A program made the position numbers and the translations under genes. Below are positions 1-4,530 of a DNA stretch of 6,004 nucleotides, piece by piece. Positions within the stretch are counted from its first letter, which is position 1, and the number at the start of each line of letters is the position of its first letter. Under the pieces are notes generated by a model, which was not told where the DNA came from, ran no database searches, and saw only the letters and a program-made list of their open reading frames with translations. The stretch is from Chloroflexota bacterium. Lineage in GTDB: Bacteria > Chloroflexota > DTOL01 > JACQYG01. The stretch covers positions 1 to 6,004 of the forward strand of contig JACQYG010000317.1 in NCBI GenBank assembly GCA_016208345.1. Reading direction: 5' to 3'.

Positions 1-1763
1 ATGGCCTTCTTCAGCACCTTGAGCAAGCCAGCAACTTCGTCTTGCACGCCTTCCACCTTGCCGTTGCCGTCGTAGTCAGCCTTGGCCAGTATGTTGAAGG
101 TCTTGATGCCAGCGTGGCAGGCCTGGCAGGGCTCAGTATACTGGAACTTGCCATCTGGGCTGACCAGGCCGAAGGTGTGCTCGCCCACCTTGAAGCGGTT
201 GGGATCCTTGGCATCGGCCAGGGTGGGCCACATGTGGCAGGTCACGCAGGGGCCGGGGACGTTACCCTTCTTATCCTCAGGCGAGCTGAAGAGGTACTGC
301 ACCGTGGTGGTGACGGCCTTGTTCTGGATGGGCGCGACGCCCACGACCATGCCGTGAGGCGAGTTGACCAGGGTCTGGCCGTAGTCAATGCCGTCGTTAC
401 TGTAGACCAGCTCGGCCGCGCTGCTGTAGTGCGGATAGCTGCCTTTGGCGGCATCGGCAGTGACCTGGCGGTCGTTATGGCACTCCATGCAGGTGGCGGA
501 GAGGCCGGCATTGGGGGCGTCAAAGGTCACTTCCACGGGCTTGCCGGCGATGCGCAGTTGCCACGGGTTCTTGTCGGAGTGCGGATCGTGGCAGGTGGCG
601 CAGGTGACCATTTCCTTCGCAAACTTCCAGGTAGCGGGCTCCTTGGGGTTCTCGATGAAGGAGGCATAGCCCTCGCCGCTATGGCAGCGGACGCAAGGGG
701 TGCGGCCGGGTCCACTAGCATAGGCCCAGGCGGTGGAGGCCTCCTCACCGTGCTTGGAGTAGCGCCATTCGGTGCCCTTGACGTGGTGGCCACCGCCGTC
801 GTGGCACTGATTACAGACGCCGTTATCCAGGCTGGCAGCCATGACCTTGACGCCTGTGGTGGCATGCTCCTTGGCCGGGCCGTGGCAAACCTCGCACTGG
901 ATGTTGGCTAGTGCCTTCAGGTCGGCCGGAACGGCGTCCCACATGGCCTTGCCCTTGGTCTGGATATCCGTGAGGGCGGGGAATTTCCAGCCGGTCTTCT
1001 TCTGCACGTCGGCGAAGCCACCATTTTCAACGCCGATGTAGTAGCCAGTGGTATGGCAGCGGACGCAGCGCTCGGAGTAGTGGCTGGTCTTGGGATCGGC
1101 ACCGCCGCTGATCGAACTGGTAAACATGCGGGCGTGGCCGGTCTTGGCCCATTCCTCAACCTTATCCTTGTGGCAGGTAGCGCACTTACCCTTCTCCACG
1201 CCGATGTAGGTGCCAGCATTGACGACCACGGCCTTCGCTGGGGCACTGCCGGCATCGTTGCTGACGGTCACGTCCACCTTGTAGGTGCCCACGACGTCCG
1301 GGGTGAACTTGACCACTTCCGTGTCCTTAGCGCTAAGGGCAGCCTTGGAGTTGGAAGGGGCCCAGAGCGTCCAGGAGAACTTCTTGGCCGGAGCGCCCTT
1401 GGGGTCCTCAGCGCCAGCCTTGAGGGCTACCGGTACGCCCACCGACACGTTGGTCAGGCCGGAGGTGTACATGGCTACGGTAACAGTGGTACCGGGCAAG
1501 GTGGCGGTGATGGCGTGGGTCACGTCAGCCCGGCCCGGGACGGCTACCATCTCCAGTGTGCCCAAAGGGGGCTTCACCGCCGGGGTGGGCGTGGCCTGAG
1601 GCGGCGCGGGGGTAGCAGTAGCCGGTGGTTTGGTGGGCGGGACCGCAGTGGCCGTGGGCTTCGGCGCGAGGTCACAGCCCACCAGGGCGTACAGGATTGC
1701 CAGGAGGATAATGGTGAGACCGAGGAGGACAACTGGCTTTCTGAGAGTGCTATGCACTTTCAT
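1..1763 (-). CDS. Nonaheme (or larger) c-type cytochrome lipoprotein, 3' end off window
   Basis: Seen: ATG at 1763-1761 behind an AGGAGG four bases upstream; open for 587 codons to the left edge with no stop. Residues 11-29 are hydrophobic and end in LVG-Cys30, a lipobox, followed by a Thr/Pro-rich tether (about 31-66). Residues about 105-182 look like an Ig/PKD-type beta domain. Nine CxxCH heme c sites follow, with first Cys at residues 194, 233, 290, 317, 357, 388, 425, 506 and 546. Many other His residues could serve as distal ligands. D563-Y-D-G-N-G-K-V-E571 is an EF-hand/dockerin-like loop. Family knowledge: CATCHKDKVEEWAKTGHA, CEVCHGPAKEH and CATCHDPHS segments are typical of the cytochrome c554-like multiheme superfamily. 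Inferred: an extracytoplasmic, membrane-tethered electron carrier or oxidoreductase; the substrate cannot be told. It is probably transcribed from the promoter in repeat copy A. The C-terminus is not visible, so more hemes are possible. Confidence 0.93.
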   Translation of the reverse strand, partial: MKVHSTLRKPVVLLGLTIILLAILYALVGCDLAPKPTATAVPPTKPPATATPAPPQATPTPAVKPPLGTLEMVAVPGRADVTHAITATLPGTTVTVAMYTSGLTNVSVGVPVALKAGAEDPKGAPAKKFSWTLWAPSNSKAALSAKDTEVVKFTPDVVGTYKVDVTVSNDAGSAPAKAVVVNAGTYIGVEKGKCATCHKDKVEEWAKTGHARMFTSSISGGADPKTSHYSERCVRCHTTGYYIGVENGGFADVQKKTGWKFPALTDIQTKGKAMWDAVPADLKALANIQCEVCHGPAKEHATTGVKVMAASLDNGVCNQCHDGGGHHVKGTEWRYSKHGEEASTAWAYASGPGRTPCVRCHSGEGYASFIENPKEPATWKFAKEMVTCATCHDPHSDKNPWQLRIAGKPVEVTFDAPNAGLSATCMECHNDRQVTADAAKGSYPHYSSAAELVYSNDGIDYGQTLVNSPHGMVVGVAPIQNKAVTTTVQYLFSSPEDKKGNVPGPCVTCHMWPTLADAKDPNRFKVGEHTFGLVSPDGKFQYTEPCQACHAGIKTFNILAKADYDGNGKVEGVQDEVAGLLKVLKKA

Positions 1764-1789
1764 ACGACCTCCTGAAATTAATTTTTACG

Positions 1790-1913
1790 CTTCTTGTACT
1801 CTGCCTCAGAAGCCCGGAGTTAAGTCGTTGGAGAAGATAGGAGGCAATGCCAGCCGGACAAGTCGGGATATTGCATAATTTAGTATAGCAAACATTCGCA
1901 CCAAGGTCAATAC
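1790..1913 (-). repeat. Direct repeat copy A: promoter plus leader of the nonaheme cytochrome
   Basis: About 124 bp, matching 3647-3769 at roughly 80% identity in the same orientation, with one net indel. Read on the minus strand it carries a promoter (1910-1882), a leader with conserved blocks (including AACGACTTAACTCCGGGC and CTGAGGCAGAG), and ends about 20 bases before the AGGAGG of the cytochrome gene. In the first 62 aligned positions (from the 1790 side) I count nine differences, all transitions. TGCCTC/GAGGCA (1841-1846 pairing with 1802-1807) is retained in both copies with the same spacing. I see no terminal inverted repeats and no open frame that behaves as protein. I read it as a regulatory element or a duplicated upstream region. 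Confidence 0.85.
1882..1910 (-). promoter_or_regulatory. Sigma70-type promoter of the nonaheme cytochrome
   Basis: On the minus strand, TTGACC (1910-1905), a 17-base spacer and TATACT (1887-1882). This matches the sigma70 consensus closely, and the same arrangement recurs in copy B. The predicted start, near 1875, gives a 5' UTR of about 112 nt before the ATG at 1763. Promoter activity is inferred from sequence only. Confidence 0.75.
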
Positions 1914-1982
1914 AGCCAGCCATTTTCGCCAGCTTGCCTTCTGCCGTTAGCCTAGGCGCTCTGTCAAAGAATGCCCGCTCGT
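1914..1982. other. Short spacer with no recognised element
   Basis: Lies between the end of the EB_dh-like lipoprotein gene and repeat copy A. I see only an 8-bp palindrome (GCCTAGGC) and no stem followed by a U-run, so no intrinsic terminator can be supported. Readthrough from the lipoprotein gene into the cytochrome leader is therefore possible. Confidence 0.4.
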
Positions 1983-3305
1983 CTATCTGGTTGGCGGGAC
2001 AAAGACTAGATGCAGCGGTGTGCCTACGTGGAAAGAATGCCCTTCTCCCCCTGTGTTATCCATAAGAGCGACATCAAAGAGGTAAACTTTTGAGAAGTCG
2101 CTGAACTGCACGTCATCGTCGTGGCCAGTGACGAGTTTGCGAGCAAACTCGGCAGTCCATGTCCCGTCGCTCCATCTGGCGACTTCTAGGACATCAGCCC
2201 TGCTGCCCTTTACCTTACCTGGGACAAGCTCAACAGTCATGTCCTTCAAAATCCGCTCCGGCACCACAACTGGAGAAGCACCAGACGGCACGGTAATGGC
2301 TGCATACTTCGCCCAATAAGCATCAATCTGCTCAGCACTAAGACCTGCTACTGGAACAGCTTCGCCCAGGGCTATCTCAGACTGGGTAATTACCATGGCA
2401 TCAGCGTAATTGTTTGGGTTCGTCTCTATATAAAGGGGCGCTGTCTTGGCAGCATTTCTGTTACGATACTCGAATCCTGCACCACTGTCTGCATAGCGTC
2501 CGCCATCCGGCTTATTGGCAGTGGGGAAGCCATTGGCATCCACCGGAACATAGCTGACATACTTATCGTCACTGTATCCCAGAGGCACCGTCCTCGCTGC
2601 TTTCATGTGCCAACTGTCTGCCTTGATTCCAGGGGTTGAGTAGTAGGCCCCATCCTCCGAAGAAGTAAGATTTGTGCCATGGCAGGTAGCGCATACAGCA
2701 TGAGCATCGTCAATCGGGTGAGTTGCGGGCTTCTGAACCTTACCTACCACCGCATGACACTTGGTAGCGCATCCCCCGGTATCAAAGTTGGGCACATTTA
2801 TGTCCCACAGAACTCCGATACGATCCTCGGAGTTCTCCTTGAGAGTGCTCCAAGACCGGGTGGCAGCATCCCACAGCCACCCGCTCCTCGACCAACTCCA
2901 GGTGGGATCGGGCCACTGAGCCAGCATATAAATGTCCTCATTAGTGTACAGGAACTTCAAGGTTACGCTTTGCCCAGTGGTTGACTTACCGGTGACGAAG
3001 TTCCCCTTCACCAGCACAGTGAGCGCTTTCGCCTGTTTCCATACCTCATCAACAACGCCATCAAGCGCAGGCGAGTTCTTGATATACATTGCCTCCACAG
3101 TCGGCTCAGGGGCAGAGGCTTTCTGGAAGGGGGCAATAATTCCTATGCCCGGGGGGCCGGCAGGGCCTCGCTCACCCGGGGAGCCGGCAGGGCCTCGCTC
3201 ACCCGGGGGGCCGGCACAGCTTGCCAGGATAGAACCGGCCACAAGTAAAAGAACCACTGCAAGAAAAAGAAGGCCTCTCCCTTTCGGCATGACTTTCACC
3301 GGCAT
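1983..3305 (-). CDS. EB_dh-family heme lipoprotein with collagen-like linker
   Basis: 440 aa from the ATG at 3305, which has GGAGGTGA five bases upstream; an in-frame ATG at 3290 is the alternative. Seen: a hydrophobic signal with lipobox LAS-Cys30, then eight Gly-X-Y triplets (residues 32-55). Residues 72-170 contain DGVVDEVW, YMLAQWPDPT and EDRIGVLWDI. The C-terminus (371-436) contains W-x-x-EFARKL, DDDVQFSD and DVALMDNTGGEGHS. Family knowledge: these are hallmarks of the ethylbenzene dehydrogenase gamma / cytochrome c-552-DMSO reductase-like heme-binding fold. Between the halves are C179-ATK-C183-H184 (CxxxCH) and C205-AT-C208-H209 (CxxCH), so covalent hemes are likely besides any heme b. 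Inferred: a membrane-anchored extracytoplasmic electron-transfer protein, possibly partner to a molybdoenzyme or to the neighbouring multiheme cytochrome. No catalytic subunit is in the window. Confidence 0.88.
   Translation of the reverse strand: MPVKVMPKGRGLLFLAVVLLLVAGSILASCAGPPGERGPAGSPGERGPAGPPGIGIIAPFQKASAPEPTVEAMYIKNSPALDGVVDEVWKQAKALTVLVKGNFVTGKSTTGQSVTLKFLYTNEDIYMLAQWPDPTWSWSRSGWLWDAATRSWSTLKENSEDRIGVLWDINVPNFDTGGCATKCHAVVGKVQKPATHPIDDAHAVCATCHGTNLTSSEDGAYYSTPGIKADSWHMKAARTVPLGYSDDKYVSYVPVDANGFPTANKPDGGRYADSGAGFEYRNRNAAKTAPLYIETNPNNYADAMVITQSEIALGEAVPVAGLSAEQIDAYWAKYAAITVPSGASPVVVPERILKDMTVELVPGKVKGSRADVLEVARWSDGTWTAEFARKLVTGHDDDVQFSDFSKVYLFDVALMDNTGGEGHSFHVGTPLHLVFVPPTR
3156..3215 (-). 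repeat. 27-bp in-frame tandem repeat encoding collagen-like triplets
   Basis: Two 27-base units (3156-3182 and 3183-3209) differ at one base and are followed by the first bases of a third. Each encodes nine residues, three Gly-X-Y triplets (GERGPAGSP, then GERGPAGPP read in protein order). The unit length keeps frame, so copy number could change by slippage or recombination and alter the length of the linker between the lipid anchor and the heme domain. Confidence 0.9.
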
Positions 3306-3315
3306 GACTTTCACC
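3286..3315 (-). repeat. Perfect 15-bp tandem duplication over the start codon
   Basis: The 15 bases at 3286-3300 are repeated exactly at 3301-3315. On the minus strand each unit is GGTGAAAGTCATGCC, so the ATG and part of the Shine-Dalgarno region are doubled in frame. The upstream unit has the better ribosome site because CCGGAGGTGA precedes it; the downstream unit retains only GGTGA. This decides the start at 3305 and adds five residues (MPVKV). Confidence 0.95.
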
Positions 3316-3340
3316 TCCGGTTTGTGCAAAAATTGGTAGC

Positions 3341-3391
3341 ATGTCAAAGAGCTGACATTTCCCGCGCGAGCCCGTAGGGGTTTCCCCACGG
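3341..3391 (-). promoter_or_regulatory. Structured 5' leader of the EB_dh-like lipoprotein gene
   Basis: Two inverted repeats lie in the roughly 100-base UTR between the promoter and the ATG. At 3372-3391, CCGT-GGGG-AAA-CCCC-T-ACGG forms an eight-pair stem with a single bulge and a triloop. At 3341-3358, ATGTCA-6-TGACAT forms a six-pair stem. Neither is followed by a U-run, so they are not intrinsic terminators. I do not recognise a known riboswitch family here, and this leader is unlike repeats A and B. Confidence 0.5.
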
Positions 3392-3408
3392 AACCTCCCT
3401 CAGCCGGT

Positions 3409-3417
3409 AGTATATCA
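3409..3417 (-). promoter_or_regulatory. Extended -10 promoter for the EB_dh-like gene
   Basis: Read on the minus strand, TGA-TATACT (3417-3409) fits an extended -10 (TGnTATAAT-like). A TTGACA at 3433-3428 sits only 13 bases upstream of the hexamer. That is too close for a standard -35, so the extended -10 is the stronger argument. It lies between the stop of the upstream small ORF (3445) and the lipoprotein start, as expected for an independent promoter. Confidence 0.55.
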
Positions 3418-3444
3418 CCCCCCAAGATGTCAAGATACCTGGCT

Positions 3445-3633
3445 TTAGAATTCGAGCCTGGTTCCATTTAGCCTCGCCTCCTCCAGAAGCCTGGCAACGC
3501 TTGCCACACCTTCATCTGTCCACCTGGCGCCAACCTGGGTGCGCCGGTTTATCTCTCTGAATTCTCTTTCCACGGCGCTAGTGGCCACCATCACAAGCTC
3601 CGGGGCTACCCCTTGTTCCTTCAGCCTGGTCAT
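3445..3633 (-). CDS. Small ORF resembling a transposase C-terminus (probable remnant)
   Basis: 62 aa from the ATG at 3633, which has AAGGAGG two bases upstream; an ATG at 3645 in the same frame would give 66 aa. The frame stays open further, to 3732, but that start lies almost on the predicted transcription start and inside repeat B, so I reject it. Seen: AVEREFREINRRTQVGARWTDEGV followed by a hydrophobic stretch. Family knowledge: an ExxxRExxRRT...GxxW...G pattern recurs near the C-termini of several bacterial transposases, where it follows the last catalytic acidic residue. No catalytic domain is visible upstream because repeat B occupies that space. It is most likely the tail of a deleted insertion element. 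It could instead be a small expressed protein, since it has a ribosome site and a promoter. Confidence 0.45.
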   Translation of the reverse strand: MTRLKEQGVAPELVMVATSAVEREFREINRRTQVGARWTDEGVASVARLLEEARLNGTRLEF

Positions 3634-3646
3634 CACCTCCTTCATA

Positions 3647-3769
3647 CTTCTTGCACTCTGCCTCAGAGGCCCGGAGTTAGGTCGTTGAAGAAAACGAGAG
3701 GCAACGCCTCGAAAAAAGCTGGAATATAACATCGTTTAATATAGCAAATTTTAGCACAAATGTCAATAC
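3647..3769 (-). repeat. Direct repeat copy B: promoter plus leader before the small ORF
   Basis: About 123 bp matching 1790-1913 in the same orientation. The conserved parts are the promoter, the TGCCTC/GAGGCA pairing (3698-3703 with 3659-3664), a CTCTG-AGG-CAGAG hairpin (3666-3654) and the run AACGACCTAACTCCGGGC. This copy also has a perfect local GAGGC-3-GCCTC inverted repeat (3698-3710), which competes with the long-range pairing and is only partly kept in copy A. The copy ends just before an AAGGAGG and two ATGs. The two copies flank the EB_dh-like gene and the small ORF as direct repeats about 1.86 kb apart. Confidence 0.85.
3738..3766 (-). promoter_or_regulatory. Near-consensus sigma70 promoter in repeat copy B
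   Basis: On the minus strand, a perfect TTGACA (3766-3761), a 17-base spacer and TATATT (3743-3738). The predicted start is near 3731, giving a leader of roughly 98 nt before the ATG at 3633. It could drive the small ORF and, by readthrough, the EB_dh-like lipoprotein gene, because no terminator is visible between them. Confidence 0.78.
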
Positions 3770-3813
3770 CTATGGCACAGAATTGAGTCTATTTTTTCAA
3801 TCTCTTCGGTGAG

Positions 3814-4521
3814 TTAGCGCCTGAAGAAGATGAGCAGGCGGGCCACGAAGACAGCAATGAGGATGGCGCAGGCCGCCCGGAAGATCTGGACCGGCACGCC
3901 CAGGACCAACACTGGCTGGCCCGAGGGAACGAACATGAGCCCGGCGAAGATGGCATATGTGCCAAAGACAAAGGCTACGAAAAGCGCATGGCGCCTGGGC
4001 TGCTCAAACCCAAGGAGACCGAACTTGTGGGACAGGTTGGCGAAGGCCACGCAGGCCAGGCCGGCGCCGGAGAAGCCCAGGGCATACCGGGCAGCTAATT
4101 CCCCCAGCCCAATGTCCTTAAGTGCATAGTAGACGATCGCCACATAGGCGATGGCCAATAGCGGCGACACATAGACCTGCCATCGCCGCCGCTCCTCGCT
4201 CCTGGCGGAGGTCAGCACCTCAAAAGCGAAGTACAAGAGGGACTGAAACGATCCCACCAGGAGTCCCAGCTTCAGCACCGCCAGCCCCACCACCAGGGGT
4301 CTCGGCGACATCACCAGAAGCCGGACCATGTCGGTCCATTCGGTGAGCCCATGGAGCAGGCCGAACCCGGCCAGGAAGGTGAAGCTTCGCATCAGGCCAA
4401 AGCGCGCGCTCTCCCGGCCCCGGGTCACGATGGCCGCAAACATGATGAGGAAACTGAGCCCGTAGACGAAAAAGACCGGCACCAGGTTCCGGAGAAAGAA
4501 CGACTGAATGGTTTCTAACAT
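3814..4521 (-). CDS. Seven-helix membrane sensor-like protein without output domain
   Basis: 235 aa, ATG at 4521, nine bases after the stop of the PadR-PATAN gene in the same frame. The ribosome site is weak (GGGG about 12 bases upstream), so translational coupling is likely. Seen: hydrophobic segments near residues 12-32, 44-58, 75-102, 118-134, 146-163, 178-198 and 211-232, consistent with seven membrane helices. The second carries LLHGLTEW (H57, E61, W62) and is preceded by a basic loop (RGRESAR). Family knowledge: a similar seven-helix module with an HG-x-x-EW motif occurs as the N-terminal sensory part of some histidine kinases and diguanylate cyclases. Here the protein stops at FFRR, where a kinase would start. 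Inferred: a membrane receptor or partner for the adjacent regulator; the ligand is unknown. It may be a truncated fusion: sixteen sense codons (LTEEIEKIDS...) follow the TAA in frame before the next stop. Confidence 0.85.
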   Translation of the reverse strand: MLETIQSFFLRNLVPVFFVYGLSFLIMFAAIVTRGRESARFGLMRSFTFLAGFGLLHGLTEWTDMVRLLVMSPRPLVVGLAVLKLGLLVGSFQSLLYFAFEVLTSARSEERRRWQVYVSPLLAIAYVAIVYYALKDIGLGELAARYALGFSGAGLACVAFANLSHKFGLLGFEQPRRHALFVAFVFGTYAIFAGLMFVPSGQPVLVLGVPVQIFRAACAILIAVFVARLLIFFRR

Positions 4522-4530
4522 ACGTGGTGG

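Noticed and set aside
42..911. 289-codon open frame on the plus strand
   Set aside because: It is antisense to the multiheme cytochrome, whose frame shows a lipobox and nine CxxCH motifs. The plus-strand product is low-complexity Ala/Gly/Val and matches no family.
1053..1775. 240-codon open frame on the plus strand
   Set aside because: Antisense shadow of the cytochrome N-terminus; its product is Gly/Arg-rich, with no convincing ribosome site or domain.
1790..1875. Cyclic-dinucleotide (GEMM) riboswitch in the cytochrome leader
   Set aside because: GEMM-type riboswitches are known upstream of cytochromes in other bacteria, but I cannot find their conserved core bases in leader A, leader B or the EB_dh-gene leader.
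1966..2042. 11-bp repeat AAAGAATGCCC at 1966 and 2032
   Set aside because: It is a single short match with one copy inside the lipoprotein coding end; chance is the simplest explanation.
3156..3215. CRISPR-like repeats
   Set aside because: The 27-bp units are directly adjacent with no spacers and encode collagen triplets in frame.
3409..3433. Standard -35/-10 pair TTGACA and TATACT before the EB_dh-like gene
   Set aside because: The spacer is only 13 bases, too short for normal sigma70 contact; the extended -10 reading is preferred.
3306..3467. N-terminal extension of the EB_dh-like lipoprotein to an ATG at 3467
   Set aside because: The extra 54 residues precede the signal peptide, contain the predicted promoter and hairpins, and would place the lipobox Cys at residue 84. 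The start at 3305 has a good ribosome site.
3634..3732. Start of the small ORF at 3732
   Set aside because: The ATG falls at the predicted transcription start and the added codons are repeat B. The equivalent frame in copy A is shifted by an indel, and most differences would be nonsynonymous, so the region is not behaving as protein.
3784..3807. Intrinsic terminator after the 7TM gene
   Set aside because: An ATTGA/TCAAT pairing around an A-run is only five pairs, AT-rich and not followed by a U-tract on the minus strand.
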